From contig NZ_CP031166.1 in assembly GCF_003344865.1 (NCBI RefSeq), positions 372,001 to 436,000 on the forward strand: a stretch of DNA of 64,000 nucleotides. Direction: 5' to 3'. A program made the translations under genes and the position numbers. Source of the DNA: Euzebya pacifica (GTDB lineage Bacteria > Actinomycetota > Nitriliruptoria > Euzebyales > Euzebyaceae). The notes below the pieces were generated by a model. It was given only the letters and a program-made list of their open reading frames with translations. It did not search any database and was not told where the DNA came from. Shown here piece after piece: positions 44,729-55,016 of the stretch (its first letter is position 1; every line of letters begins with the position of its first letter).

Positions 44729-46546
44729 TCAGGAGGCCTTGGTGTCTTCGACGGGCACGAGTGCGGTCACGTCCTCCCCGCCGGGCCGCCAGATGCCGCC
44801 GTCGACGGAGGTCAGCAACGGCAGGACCTCCGAGGGGCTGGTGATGCCCTCGGTGATGAGGCGCTTGGCGTCGACGGAGAAGGGGATGTAGTTGTCCTCG
44901 TTGGAGGCCTCGCGGATCGCCAGTTCCGATCCGCCGCCGAACCGGACGGCGTCCTGGATGGCGGAGTTGACGACCAGGAGTTCCATCAGGGCTGACCGGC
45001 CCTTGTATCCGGTGCGGGCGCACAGGTCGCAGCCACCCGGCGCGGGGGCCTCTGTGACGTCCTTGATGCCGGCGGCCTCGAGCAGTTCGATGGTGCGGGC
45101 GTCGAGGTGCTCGGTGCGGGCGCAGTCACGGTGGATGCGGCGCACGAGCCGCTGCCCGATGGCGATGCGGACCTGGTCGCCGGCCAGGAACGGTTCGACG
45201 CCGAGGTCCAGGAGTCGGGCGAACACACCAAGGGCGCTGGTGGTGTGGAGGGTGGAGAGGACCAAGTGGCCGGTCATCGCGGCCTGCACACCGGTCTGGG
45301 CGGTGTCGGGGTCGCGCATCTCACCGATGAGGATGACGTCGGGGTCCGACCGGAGCGCGGACTTGATGGCGTTGTGCCACTTCACGCCGCGGCGGGACTT
45401 GGGGTCGACCTGAACCTGGGTGATCCCCGCGAGCTTGTACTCGATGGGGTCCTCGATGGTGATGATCTCCTCACCGGACCCGGTTCGCTCCTGCAACAGG
45501 GCGTACATGGTGGTCGACTTGCCGGATCCCGTTGGACCGGTGGTTATGACCATCCCGGAGGCCTTGCCCATCTCGCGCTTGAGCGTCTCCGCGGTCGGGG
45601 CGGCCAGACCCATCTCGTCGATGCGCATGATCGAGTTGACGCTGTCGAGCAGGCGCCAGGTGATCTTGGGGCCGGTGCGGGCAGGCAGCATCTCGGAACG
45701 GACGTCGAGCCGTCGCCCGTCGGCGGTGACGTGTTCGAACTTGGTCGACTGCGGCTCGTTCTGGGTGCCGATGTCCATGTTGGCGTGGGACATGGCCGAC
45801 TGGATCAGCTTGCGGCCGTTGCCGGCGTTCTGCGACACCATCTGGCGGACGACACCATCGATGCGCATCCGGATGATCAGCCGGCCGGACTCGTCCAGTG
45901 ACAGGTGCAGGTCGGAGGCGCCCTGCCCTGCGGCCTTCTCGATGGTGTCGCGGACGAACGCGACGTTGCCGGTGTCCTCCACGGCGACGCGTTGGACGTT
46001 GCCGCGGTCGATGACGGGGTCGGCCGCTGCCTCGGCCTGGGGTTCATCGGTCTGGTCGCCGGTGAGGACGAACTCGTTGCGGACACGTTCGATGCGGGCG
46101 AGGACCTCGGGCAGGTAGCCGAGGGCGAGTTCGGGCTTGTCGGTTTCGGCGTAGCCGCGCTTGATGACGGTGTTGAGGCCCCGGCTGACGGTTACGGCGA
46201 CGAGGTACTGGCGTCCCTCGAAGGCGACTGGGATGCATTCGCGGCCGGCGAACAGTTCCAGGCCGCCCTGTTGGATGGGGGCGACGTCGGTCTCGACCCG
46301 CGGGTTGGACAGGTCGATGAACGGGACCTTGGTGACCCTGGCGACCAGCTCGGTGGCGGTCTTGAGGGTGAAGGTGCCGTTGAGGTCCTCGACGTCGAGG
46401 AGTTCCAGCAGCGGTGACCGGTGGGTCTTGCGGCTGGATCGGTCGATGGCGAGGGCGACGTACTTGGCTGGCAGTTCGGGGAAGTCTTCGCGCAGCACCA
46501 TGTGCGCCAGGCCGGCGTAGACGTCGTCCCATTCGGTGGTGCTCAT
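44729..46546 (-). CDS. pilB: Type IV pilus extension ATPase PilB
   Basis: 605 residues from ATG 46546, with GAGGAA about 9 nt upstream. The MshE/GspE N-terminal domain spans 10-170. The ATPase core has GPTGSGKST (337-345), EDPIEYKL (365-372), DPDVILIGEMRDPDTA (401-416) and STLHTTSA. The zinc site keeps CDLCARTGYKGR, but the first pair reads HRDC, with His in place of one Cys. The enzyme drives pilin polymerisation. In-frame sequence upstream to 46762 lacks family similarity and is not used. Confidence 0.93.
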   Translation of the reverse strand: MSTTEWDDVYAGLAHMVLREDFPELPAKYVALAIDRSSRKTHRSPLLELLDVEDLNGTFTLKTATELVARVTKVPFIDLSNPRVETDVAPIQQGGLELFAGRECIPVAFEGRQYLVAVTVSRGLNTVIKRGYAETDKPELALGYLPEVLARIERVRNEFVLTGDQTDEPQAEAAADPVIDRGNVQRVAVEDTGNVAFVRDTIEKAAGQGASDLHLSLDESGRLIIRMRIDGVVRQMVSQNAGNGRKLIQSAMSHANMDIGTQNEPQSTKFEHVTADGRRLDVRSEMLPARTGPKITWRLLDSVNSIMRIDEMGLAAPTAETLKREMGKASGMVITTGPTGSGKSTTMYALLQERTGSGEEIITIEDPIEYKLAGITQVQVDPKSRRGVKWHNAIKSALRSDPDVILIGEMRDPDTAQTGVQAAMTGHLVLSTLHTTSALGVFARLLDLGVEPFLAGDQVRIAIGQRLVRRIHRDCARTEHLDARTIELLEAAGIKDVTEAPAPGGCDLCARTGYKGRSALMELLVVNSAIQDAVRFGGGSELAIREASNEDNYIPFSVDAKRLITEGITSPSEVLPLLTSVDGGIWRPGGEDVTALVPVEDTKAS

Positions 46547-46590
46547 CGTCGAGTTCCTCGTTCGCGTCGTGTCGTTGGGGAGTGCGCTGC

Positions 46591-46604
46591 TGATGGTCGG
46601 CCGG
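46591..46604 (-). promoter_or_regulatory. CGACC-type promoter motif for pilB-pilC
   Basis: Minus-strand CCGGCCGACCATCA lies 45 nt before ATG 46546. The leader carries a normal ribosome-binding site. Confidence 0.6.
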
Positions 46605-46712
46605 GCATGTCGTGGTGGAAACCGGCGGGGACTGCGGTTCGGTGGTGCCGATTCGGGTTTCGTGGGCCGGACGGGTCGGTGTTGCCCGCCTTGGCCGTCG
46701 GTGCGCCCGGGG

Positions 46713-47423
46713 TCATCCGGTGGGGAGCCGTCCGATGCCGAGGCAGGCGTCGGAGGCGCCACCGGGGGAATCGGCTGGTGTGGGTGTGGGGTTGGGGCAG
46801 GCGATCACCAGTGCGGTGTCCCATGACCCGCCGTCGCGGTCGCCTTGCCCTTGGACCGAGCCGACACCGCCTGCGCCGGCGGGGGCCGAGCTGCCGTTGA
46901 GCAGCAGGGCGGTGGCGCCGGAGCAGCCGGTGATGGAGATGGCGGTGTCGGGTGGGATGATGCCGAACCGTTGTGGTGTGGCACCGTCGCCGAGTTCGTA
47001 GCGGGTCAGCAGACAGCGTCCTGTGGCCGACCGGGCGGCGGCGCCGATCGCGCCGGAGTGGCCGGGGATCGCGGCGACGGAGACGTGGGTGGCTATCTGG
47101 GAACCGCCGACGGCGGTTCGGGGGCCGAGGTAGGCCAGGCGGGGGTTGGCGTCTTGCAGGGCGAGTTGGAGGGGTGAGGGGTCGCCGGGGGTGGTGGCGG
47201 TGTCGGCGGGGAGTTCGCCTCGGACCTGCCAGACGGACGTAGCGGTCGTCAGGGTGCCGTCGATGGCGCTGGCGGCTTGCAGGTCATCGCCCCGGTCAAC
47301 GCCGACGCGGGGCACGATGATGAAGGCTGCGGCGGCGACGCCGAGGAGCACAAGGGTGACGACCAGTTCTGGGAGGGTGAAGCCGCGGGTCGGCCGGACG
47401 GGTCGGGTCATGTCGGGCCTCAT
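46713..47423 (-). CDS. Type IV prepilin-like protein
   Basis: 236 residues from ATG 47423, which overlaps the previous stop (ATGA); ATG 47411 is the alternative. The leader MRPDMTRPVRPTRG|FTLPELVVTLVL has Pro at position 4 and Glu5. The globular head contains several Cys (GRCLLTRYEL, ITGCSGA, VIACPNP, DACLGIG), enough for two disulfides. It is a minor pilin candidate, cotranscribed with the PilX-like protein. Confidence 0.82.
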   Translation of the reverse strand: MRPDMTRPVRPTRGFTLPELVVTLVLLGVAAAAFIIVPRVGVDRGDDLQAASAIDGTLTTATSVWQVRGELPADTATTPGDPSPLQLALQDANPRLAYLGPRTAVGGSQIATHVSVAAIPGHSGAIGAAARSATGRCLLTRYELGDGATPQRFGIIPPDTAISITGCSGATALLLNGSSAPAGAGGVGSVQGQGDRDGGSWDTALVIACPNPTPTPADSPGGASDACLGIGRLPTG

Positions 47424-49468
47424 GGGGTGGTGGTGCACACGGCTGCGTCGCAGGCGCTGTGGGCGGAGTAGGGGGCGGTGGTGAGGGTCCGCCATCGCGG
47501 GTCGGCCGACGGGTACATCGGTGGTGGGGTGTCGACGGACGCTGGGGTGGGGATCAGCACCGTGCGGTCGAAGGCGTTTGAGTCCAGCCGCAGGTTGGGG
47601 GCGGCGATGCTGCCGACCCATCGCAGTTCAGCGGCGACGTTCTCGGCGCACAGGGCGTTGTTGTCGGCGGGGGTGCACACAACCGCTGGTGCGGTGCGGA
47701 TCGGTGAGGGCCAGGTCGCAACACCGTTGGCGTAGGGCAGGGTCGCCCTGAGGGAGGGAAAGTTGGAGATGGCCACGACCCGTCCGGATGCGTCGCCGAG
47801 CCCCAGGGCGGTTCCGTGGGCCTCGACCAGCAGGTCGGCGTAGGGCTGGCGGGCCCAGTAGCCCATCACGAGGTCTCCGGTGGCGACCAGTCCGAGGGGG
47901 ACGTCGGCGACCTGGGAGTTGCCGATCCACAGGTTTGCGGGGTGTGCAACCGTTCCGGCGATGATGGTGAGCGGGTCGACCCAGTCGACTGACGGGTTGG
48001 CGTTGCCGTCCAGGTCGAAGTCACAGCTTCCGGTCCGGTCGAGGTGGTCGTCGCACCAGCCCAGGTAGGTGTCGGTCGGGGAGACGACGACCCCGGTCGA
48101 TGGCGGCCACACGACGACCTCATCGGCTCCTGTGCCCGCAGGGTCCCAGAACGCCTCGGTGCCGGGATGCACGCCATCGTTGGCGGCGGACGCGGAGACC
48201 CTGGTGAGGTCGCACGCGGTTGCGCAGTCGTTGCCGTCCGGTTCGGTGCCGTCGGTGCGCCAACGGATCCGCACCGCGCTGGAGGTGAGGGTGGTCGGAT
48301 CGGTCGAGGACAGCCGTCCGGTGACGGCTCGGACGGGGGTGATGTTCACCGCAGTGGATGCCGGGACGGTAACGACCGTCCCTGAGGTGACGTCGTAGAG
48401 CCGTTGCCCCGGGTTGAGGCACAGGTGGGAGGTGGCCGGCACGCCGTCGCCCACGTCGATGCGTCCGTCGGGCCGCAGGAGGTCGCCGTCACCGTCGACG
48501 TCGTCGGGTTCGCCGTCACCGTCCCTGTCGACCGCGCGGAGGAACGCGCCCGGTTCGGCTCCGGTGCCTGGGCAGCCGATGGCGATGGATTGGGCGACGC
48601 CGGCCTGTGCGGTGGCGATGGTCCATGGTTGGGCGGCGAGGTGCCGGACGTCGGCGTGGACACCGTCGGGGTCCATGAGCAGGACACGTTCGGGACAGGG
48701 GGTGGTCCCCCCGCAGATGTTGTTGTCGTTGCCGAGGAATCCGCCGGAGCCGGAAACGGGATCGGCGGCGACAACGGCGTTGATGATCGTGTCGGGGACC
48801 CCGTCGCCTGAGTCGGTCGGCAACACGACCTGCCCGGAGGCGTAGACGACGAGTCCGTCGGCGGTGGTGTCGTCGGCGTTCTCGTACAGCGACGCAAGGT
48901 CGAGGTCGCCGGTGGCGAAGGCGGTGGTGTCGGCGAGGGAGGACCGCACGATGGTGCGTTGCCAGCCGGCTTCGATCAGTGGCCGGCTCGGATCGATGGC
49001 GGCCTTGCCGAGCGCAGTGATGGTCCAACGGGACCGGGCGTGGTCACGAACGAGCGTGAACGCCGCCTGCCCGGGTGCCAGCTGGACGGTGGGGTCGTCC
49101 CAGGCGAGGTAGGTCCAGTCGGCCCCGCACCTTTCGAGTGGCCAGGATTCCCCGGCGGTGCGAACCGAGGCGTCAGCGGCGCAGACCCGGTCGCGTTCAC
49201 CTTCCATGACCTGCTGCAAAGGCTGGTGCGGGTTGTCGGTGAGGTCAGCGGCGACTTGGGCGAGGAGTTCGTCAGCGAGCTCGCGTGAGGTGGTGAGCTC
49301 GCGGTCGAACCGTTCCGCATAGGTCCGGGACGCGGTTGCGCCGACCAGTGCGGATATGACGGCTGCGGCGACTCCGACGACCAGAACCATCTGAAGGTAG
49401 CTGGCACCGCGTGCGCGACGCCGGCCCCGCCTAAGCGGACCAAGGGACACACGGTGACCGGAAACCAC
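47420..49468 (-). CDS. PilX/GspK-like large pilin-associated protein
   Basis: 682 residues. GTG 49468 follows AGGAG by 5 nt. RRGRRRARG|ASYLQMVLVVGVAAAVISAL resembles a prepilin signal with Ala1 and Gln5, so Glu5 is missing as in GspK or PilX. Residues 40-110 are helical (SRELADELLAQVAADL). The large outer part has Cys pairs, a DGDGEPDDVDGDGD acidic stretch that could bind calcium, and LRLDSNAFDR near the end. It is likely a filament-tip or initiation subunit. It is divergent from the giant pilin at 49454, with the two coding starts overlapping by 15 bp. Confidence 0.75.
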   Translation of the reverse strand: MVSGHRVSLGPLRRGRRRARGASYLQMVLVVGVAAAVISALVGATASRTYAERFDRELTTSRELADELLAQVAADLTDNPHQPLQQVMEGERDRVCAADASVRTAGESWPLERCGADWTYLAWDDPTVQLAPGQAAFTLVRDHARSRWTITALGKAAIDPSRPLIEAGWQRTIVRSSLADTTAFATGDLDLASLYENADDTTADGLVVYASGQVVLPTDSGDGVPDTIINAVVAADPVSGSGGFLGNDNNICGGTTPCPERVLLMDPDGVHADVRHLAAQPWTIATAQAGVAQSIAIGCPGTGAEPGAFLRAVDRDGDGEPDDVDGDGDLLRPDGRIDVGDGVPATSHLCLNPGQRLYDVTSGTVVTVPASTAVNITPVRAVTGRLSSTDPTTLTSSAVRIRWRTDGTEPDGNDCATACDLTRVSASAANDGVHPGTEAFWDPAGTGADEVVVWPPSTGVVVSPTDTYLGWCDDHLDRTGSCDFDLDGNANPSVDWVDPLTIIAGTVAHPANLWIGNSQVADVPLGLVATGDLVMGYWARQPYADLLVEAHGTALGLGDASGRVVAISNFPSLRATLPYANGVATWPSPIRTAPAVVCTPADNNALCAENVAAELRWVGSIAAPNLRLDSNAFDRTVLIPTPASVDTPPPMYPSADPRWRTLTTAPYSAHSACDAAVCTTTP

Positions 49469-52400
49469 GAACACTCCTCGAAGACGGCGTCGACCCGCCG
49501 GACGGCGGCTGCGTCGCCCTTGACAGTCGGCGGCGGGCGCCGTGGTGCCGCACGCGGGTTCACGCTGGTCGAGTTGTCGATCGCGTCGTTGGTGATCGGC
49601 TTGGTGCTGGTCACGATCGTCACGGTCATGTCCAACATCGCCTCGGCTCGGGCTCGTTCCGCCTGGGTCGACGCTGCGCAGGACCAGCTCACCACCCTGA
49701 TGGACCGTTTCGCGGACCGCCCCTACACCGAGTTGGCGTCGTTCACGACCGACGCCGAGATCCCCGATCCCTGCCCCGGGGAGCCGCAGGTGTCGTGTGT
49801 CCCGGTGCGCAACACCACGGCCCGGGTCGAGTGGTCGGTGGTGGCGTCGGACCGCACCGTTCCCGGTGGTTGGGCGCCCGCGTTCGTGGACGTGACGGCA
49901 CGGGTTTCCTTGGCTGCCACCGGGGTTCCCGGCGACCTCGTCGTTCCTGACGTCACCCGCCGGGTCGTTGCCGGTGACCAGGTCGCTGGACAGACGCGCG
50001 CCACGGTCACCGTGGTCGCTGACGGGGTCGCTGCGGCGGAACCGGACGAACTCCCCAGCGTGTACCTGATCGACCCGTCCGGAGTCTCCGGTCCGGTTGC
50101 GGTGTCACCTGCCGCGGCGTTCGACAGTGACGGGATAGCCCACATCGCCTTGTCCGACGCGTCTGCGGTCTGCACCCGCGGTGCCCCCTGCCGGTTGGCG
50201 ATCGGCACCGACGCGGAGTGGTGGGCCACTGACGAGGTGACCCTGACCGCCCCAGCGGTTGCCGGCCAGGCCGGCAACCTCATCATCGGAGCGGGAGAGC
50301 GGCACGAGTACGCCCTGACGTTCGCCCACCGGGGAGTAATCGCCATCGACCTTCTCGCGCGGCCCGATGGGGGGAACGCCCGGCCGGGCGCGGAACCGAA
50401 CTCCATCTGCTTGTTCGCGGAGTTCTCCGACGGACTTGGGGTGCAGACGGTCCCGGAGTGCAACGTCGGATCCGGACGGGAGATTCGGTTCTCCACCTAT
50501 CCGGTGGACGACCCGTCATCCGCTGACCCCAACGACCGGATCGACCTGCCGATACCCGCTGATGCGGACCTCACGCTGCTGTCGGACCTGCGTGACGGTT
50601 CCTGCGCGCAGTTCGACGTGTCCAGTGGCTACGTACCCGTCACCTCCGACGTCGACGGCGACTGGGTCAACGCCGGTCGGTTCTGCACGTCCTACACGTG
50701 GGGGCGGCCCGGCTACTTCGCCGAAGCCGGTCAGCCGGAGATTGCGATCGCCGACCGGTGGCCGGAGATCGCCGACGTCACATTCGGGCCGCCCGGCACG
50801 TCACTGCGCCGCTACAGCCTCACGTGGGCGTCCACTGAGGCTCGTCCGGCCACCGGGTATGCGGGTGCAGAGGCGCTGTTCAACGACGTGGTTGCCGCCA
50901 ACGGCCCCCTGTTCCACCTCAAGCTCGACGAGGTCGAGGGCGAGATCACCCTGGTCGACCAGGTCGAGGGACCCGTCGACCCGGTGACGGGCGAACCCGA
51001 CGCTGACGGACGACACCCCGGCACCGTGTCCACGATCGGTGGTGTCGCACTCGGATTTCCGGGGTCGATGGCGGACGACTCCACAGCCGCATCGTTGTCC
51101 GATGAGGTTGCCCCGGCGTTGCTGATCGACCTGCGCAACGACGTGACCGGCACGGAACATGACCGGTTCGCGCTCCGCAGCGGCGGGTTTGTCAGCTGGT
51201 TCGGCCTGTCGGTCCTCATCCGTGACGAGAGCGACGAACACCGCGATGTCGACCCGCAGGAACTGATGGTCTACGGCAACCCCCAGAGCGACGGGTGGGC
51301 GTTGCGGACCGACCCGGTCGACCGACGCCTCGAGCTGGTCATCAACGGCGTCGTCACCCAGTCCGAACGCGACGCCTACGTGCCCGGCATCTGGCAGCAG
51401 GTCATGGTCACCTACTCCAACACCTCACAGGCCAACGTCCGCTTCTACGTCGACGGGCACCTGAAGGGCACCGACCAGGAGCCGGTCAGCCTGGTCAACG
51501 TCCGCGACGAACTTGGGATCGGCCGGCTCTGCGACTGCGTGATCGACGAGATCTTCTGGTTGGGCGGGACCGGATCTGGCAGCGGGGGGGCCACGGCCAA
51601 CTTCAACCAGTTCGCTGCCAACCTGCAGGCTGCTGCGGAGACCGCTGCGGAGGTCGGCGGGCCGATCTGGTCCAAGCCGCGGGTCACCCCGCCCTGCCAT
51701 GCGTCCAACACCTGCGGTGCAGAACGACGCCCGTACGTTGAGTACGCCGGCTGCCCAGACCGGGCCGACAGCCTGTGCCTGTCCGCCAACATCGCGCCGA
51801 TCCCGTTCCATGAGGAGTTTCCGTTCGACCACGCGTTCGCGCCGGGCAACACCACCGAATGGGCCATCTCGTTCCTCGACCCCGAGGGCGACAGCGGCGA
51901 GGTCCGCATCTCCGGGGGAGACCTGCAGGGCACCGCTTCGGGGTTGGAGTACTACGACGAGGTCAATGAGGAGTGGGAACCCGTCGCCCCAACCACCCTG
52001 GTGATCGCCGTTGACAACGCCATCCCGACAACGGTCCGGTTCCGCCACTCCCCCAACGGCTACACCGGCGCGATCCTCATGCCCGTCCGGGCCACCGACA
52101 CCGCCAACGGCCTGACCCGCGACTACGTCTTGGGGTTTCACGGCTCCCCAGTCGCCTACGGCATCGACCTCGCTGTCATCAACGATGACCACCGGTGGGG
52201 CCAGCAGTCCGGCAACGTCATCCGGGCCACCGTGGTCGGCCCATCGGGCCAACCGCTCGACGGCGCCGACGTCACCCTCGTCCTGCCCGCCGCGATGGGC
52301 GGAACACGCACCGGCACCACCGGGACACAGTCGGGGGTGCCATCCGGCGCCTACGACTTCACCATCGACACATCATCCACCGTCCACGGCACCTATCCGG

Positions 52401-54565
52401 TCCGCGCACTCGTGGACGACGGGGCCGGCGGGGCCCGGCAGTTCCCCGAACCAGCAGACGTCCCCAACTGCACAGCGGTGAACGTCTCCATTGAGGCCGG
52501 GACCCTCGACAACCCGCCTGACGGCTGCATCAGGGTGGACCAGACCCCCGCCGACATCGTGGTGACCGGCGGCAGCATCCGGCAGGACGGCACCGACGAG
52601 GACCTGGTCACCGTGACGGTGACGGACCGGGCCGGCCAGGCCTACGACGGTGTGCGGGTCCGCGGCCGGGTCGAACCGCGCGTCGGCTACGACGACAACT
52701 CGTTGTCGTTTGTGTCTGCCGGTGCGGGCGACTCGGGGGCTGGCACGTGCACCACGGGTGATGACGGGCCCGGCAGATGCGTGCTCGGGATCGCTGCTGC
52801 GCAAACGGCCAAGGCTGACCCCGGCTACACCATCACCGTCCGGTCCGGCAGTGCCGTGGCCTCCGCAACCGTGGAGGTCATCGGTGTCGTCCGGACCCTG
52901 GAGGTGGAGGACGTCGCCATCGCACAGGGCGAGTCGTCCGACCTTGTGGTGACCGCACGGACGGGCGACGGCGCCCCTGCTGCGGGCACGTCGATCTCGG
53001 CAGCGTCGACCCTGCCGGTTGCCCCGGCGACCGCGGTCACCGACGCGTCGGGCAACGCCACGTTCACCGTGACTGTCCCCGCCAACGCCGACACGGGCCC
53101 GGAGACGGTGACGTTCACCCATTCCGGCGGCACCCCGCCACCGGACCCGGTCAACCCGGCGCAGACACAGGCGACGGTCGGCGTGACCGCCGAGGTCGCC
53201 AACCTCATCTACGGATCGGCGTCGCCGTTCGCGGCTGCGCAGGGGTCACAGGCTGCCGTGGTCGGGCAGGCCACCGACGCCTCCGGTGACCCGGTTCCCA
53301 ACGCCACCGTGTCGGTGGACTTCCTCGGGGCGGGCGGGGCCGACGCGACCTTGGAGATCGGTGTCCCCCAGACGGTCCGGACCGGACCGTCCGGCGAGTT
53401 CCTCATCCCCATCGACGTCCCTGCTGCGGCCGTCACCGGCGACTACGAACTGCTGGTCAGTTCGGGATCGGTCACCCCTGTCGCGTTCACTGTCAGCATC
53501 ACCGATCCGGTCCCGACGGTCCGGGTCGCCTCGAGGTCGATCCAGACCGCAGAGCATGACGGAACCCTCATTCAGGGTGGCGTCGCCTCATCGGTGGTGT
53601 TCACCGCCACCGATGTGGACGGCACGCCCGTGTCGCCGGACTCCATCACTCTGACCGGCGCGACGACGCTTGACGGCGATCCGGTCGCCGTCACCGCCGG
53701 TGCGTTCTCCGAGGTCGCGGAGGGTGTGTTCACCGCCACCTTGACGAACTCGGCCGGGCCCGTCCGCGGTGTCGGTCACCTGCTGAACCTGACGGTCACG
53801 CACAACAGCACCACCGTCGACCAGGTCGCGGCGATCGGGGTCACCCAGTCACTTGGTGACATCTCCGTGGAGGACGTCAGCGTCCCCCAGAACTCCTCCT
53901 CCCCCGCCACGGTCCGGGCGACTGACCTGCTCGGTGACCCGTTCGCCGGTGCGCGGGTCTCGGCCTCCCTCATCGGTGCCCCTGCGGGCGTCCGCATCGG
54001 CGCGACCTGCCCAACGTCGGGACCGTGCAGCGGAGCATCGGTGGTCACCGGCCCCGACGGGACCGCCCAGATCGCCGTCGCCGCCGATGCCGTGCCCGCC
54101 AACGTCTACGGCGGCGCCGTCACGGTGACCGCCGAAACGATCGATGGGTCCGTTGGCACCGACACCAGGAACCTCACGGTCACCCCGGTGTTGCGTGGCC
54201 TGTCGGGGCCTGCCGGGTTGACCATCCAGGACGGTCAGGCCGGGTCGTTCGCCGTGTCGGCCATCGACCAGGCTGGCGACCCCATCGATGGTGTCGCCAT
54301 CGAGATCGGACGGGTGCTCGACACAGCCGGACGACTGATCGCCGTGCCCGAGTTCGCGCGGGTGTCCACCGGTGGGTGCGCTGCCGACGACGCACCTTGC
54401 GGGGACAGGATCGGGGTGGCCACGGTCCGCATGGAGGTCACCGAAGGGATCCTGTCCACCGGAGGCCCGACGGGCACTGGCGATTCCCCGGACGACTATG
54501 ACTACCAGATCGAAATCTCCGCAGGATCGGCAAGGACGGTCGTCGGCCTTGAAATCAGCAACTGA
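49454..54565 (+). CDS. Giant prepilin-like protein with LamG and Ig-like domains
   Basis: 1703 residues from GTG 49454; a TTG at 49520 would shorten the leader to 13 residues. RRGAARG|FTLVELSIASLVIGL is a canonical signal with Glu5. Residues 70-470 form a pilin head and beta-rich region with paired Cys. A LamG domain spans about 485-720 (FHLKLDEVEG; GIWQQVMVTYSN; FYVDGHLKG). From about 900 to the end lie some seven bacterial Ig-like repeats with the form VxDxxGxPxxGAxV (SGQPLDGADVTL, RAGQAYDGVRV, ASGDPVPNATVSV, LLGDPFAGARVSA, QAGDPIDGVAIEI). It resembles invasin-type adhesins fused to a pilin. It heads an operon with 54549 and 55013. Confidence 0.85.
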   Translation: MTGNHEHSSKTASTRRTAAASPLTVGGGRRGAARGFTLVELSIASLVIGLVLVTIVTVMSNIASARARSAWVDAAQDQLTTLMDRFADRPYTELASFTTDAEIPDPCPGEPQVSCVPVRNTTARVEWSVVASDRTVPGGWAPAFVDVTARVSLAATGVPGDLVVPDVTRRVVAGDQVAGQTRATVTVVADGVAAAEPDELPSVYLIDPSGVSGPVAVSPAAAFDSDGIAHIALSDASAVCTRGAPCRLAIGTDAEWWATDEVTLTAPAVAGQAGNLIIGAGERHEYALTFAHRGVIAIDLLARPDGGNARPGAEPNSICLFAEFSDGLGVQTVPECNVGSGREIRFSTYPVDDPSSADPNDRIDLPIPADADLTLLSDLRDGSCAQFDVSSGYVPVTSDVDGDWVNAGRFCTSYTWGRPGYFAEAGQPEIAIADRWPEIADVTFGPPGTSLRRYSLTWASTEARPATGYAGAEALFNDVVAANGPLFHLKLDEVEGEITLVDQVEGPVDPVTGEPDADGRHPGTVSTIGGVALGFPGSMADDSTAASLSDEVAPALLIDLRNDVTGTEHDRFALRSGGFVSWFGLSVLIRDESDEHRDVDPQELMVYGNPQSDGWALRTDPVDRRLELVINGVVTQSERDAYVPGIWQQVMVTYSNTSQANVRFYVDGHLKGTDQEPVSLVNVRDELGIGRLCDCVIDEIFWLGGTGSGSGGATANFNQFAANLQAAAETAAEVGGPIWSKPRVTPPCHASNTCGAERRPYVEYAGCPDRADSLCLSANIAPIPFHEEFPFDHAFAPGNTTEWAISFLDPEGDSGEVRISGGDLQGTASGLEYYDEVNEEWEPVAPTTLVIAVDNAIPTTVRFRHSPNGYTGAILMPVRATDTANGLTRDYVLGFHGSPVAYGIDLAVINDDHRWGQQSGNVIRATVVGPSGQPLDGADVTLVLPAAMGGTRTGTTGTQSGVPSGAYDFTIDTSSTVHGTYPVRALVDDGAGGARQFPEPADVPNCTAVNVSIEAGTLDNPPDGCIRVDQTPADIVVTGGSIRQDGTDEDLVTVTVTDRAGQAYDGVRVRGRVEPRVGYDDNSLSFVSAGAGDSGAGTCTTGDDGPGRCVLGIAAAQTAKADPGYTITVRSGSAVASATVEVIGVVRTLEVEDVAIAQGESSDLVVTARTGDGAPAAGTSISAASTLPVAPATAVTDASGNATFTVTVPANADTGPETVTFTHSGGTPPPDPVNPAQTQATVGVTAEVANLIYGSASPFAAAQGSQAAVVGQATDASGDPVPNATVSVDFLGAGGADATLEIGVPQTVRTGPSGEFLIPIDVPAAAVTGDYELLVSSGSVTPVAFTVSITDPVPTVRVASRSIQTAEHDGTLIQGGVASSVVFTATDVDGTPVSPDSITLTGATTLDGDPVAVTAGAFSEVAEGVFTATLTNSAGPVRGVGHLLNLTVTHNSTTVDQVAAIGVTQSLGDISVEDVSVPQNSSSPATVRATDLLGDPFAGARVSASLIGAPAGVRIGATCPTSGPCSGASVVTGPDGTAQIAVAADAVPANVYGGAVTVTAETIDGSVGTDTRNLTVTPVLRGLSGPAGLTIQDGQAGSFAVSAIDQAGDPIDGVAIEIGRVLDTAGRLIAVPEFARVSTGGCAADDAPCGDRIGVATVRMEVTEGILSTGGPTGTGDSPDDYDYQIEISAGSARTVVGLEISN

Positions 54566-55016
54566 ACCCGACATTGTCGACGCCACCGTGCTCGCCGACC
54601 CGTCCCCGCAGGCCTTGCCGGTGCGGTTTGACAGCAACGCCCGCACCGATGCTGACCTTGCCTGGTTGGGCTCGGCCGGTTTCACCACCGTCGGTGCGGT
54701 CAACGAGTCACTGCTGCACCTGTACGGCATCCTGCTGCGAGAGGGCCCGGATGGCTACCTGCGTCTGAACCGACCCGTGGCCGGGATACGTGCGATCGGC
54801 GCGACCCCACCGGAGGGCCAGGAACGCCTGCCGACGACCCGGACCCTCGAGGTGATGCCCGATGAGACCGGACGGTTCGTCCTCACCCACTTGACCGATT
54901 ACCTGAACCTCACCGAGCAGGACATCGTGCGGCATGCCCTGATGGTGATGCGCACGTTGCTCGAGCACGCCGAGAACGGTGGCACCATCACGCCGGTCGG
55001 AAGGGCGGCCCGATGA
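54549..55016 (+). CDS. Hypothetical protein with an RHH-like C-terminal helix pair
   Basis: 155 residues, probably from TTG 54549, inside the end of the giant pilin gene; GTG 54588 is an alternative. The C-terminus LTDYLNLTEQDIVRHALMVM resembles the two-helix part of CopG-like proteins. The rest is of unknown fold. Its stop overlaps the next prepilin start (ATGA). It is cytoplasmic by sequence, so it could be a small regulator or chaperone of the pilin operon. Confidence 0.6.
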   Translation: MKSATEPDIVDATVLADPSPQALPVRFDSNARTDADLAWLGSAGFTTVGAVNESLLHLYGILLREGPDGYLRLNRPVAGIRAIGATPPEGQERLPTTRTLEVMPDETGRFVLTHLTDYLNLTEQDIVRHALMVMRTLLEHAENGGTITPVGRAAR

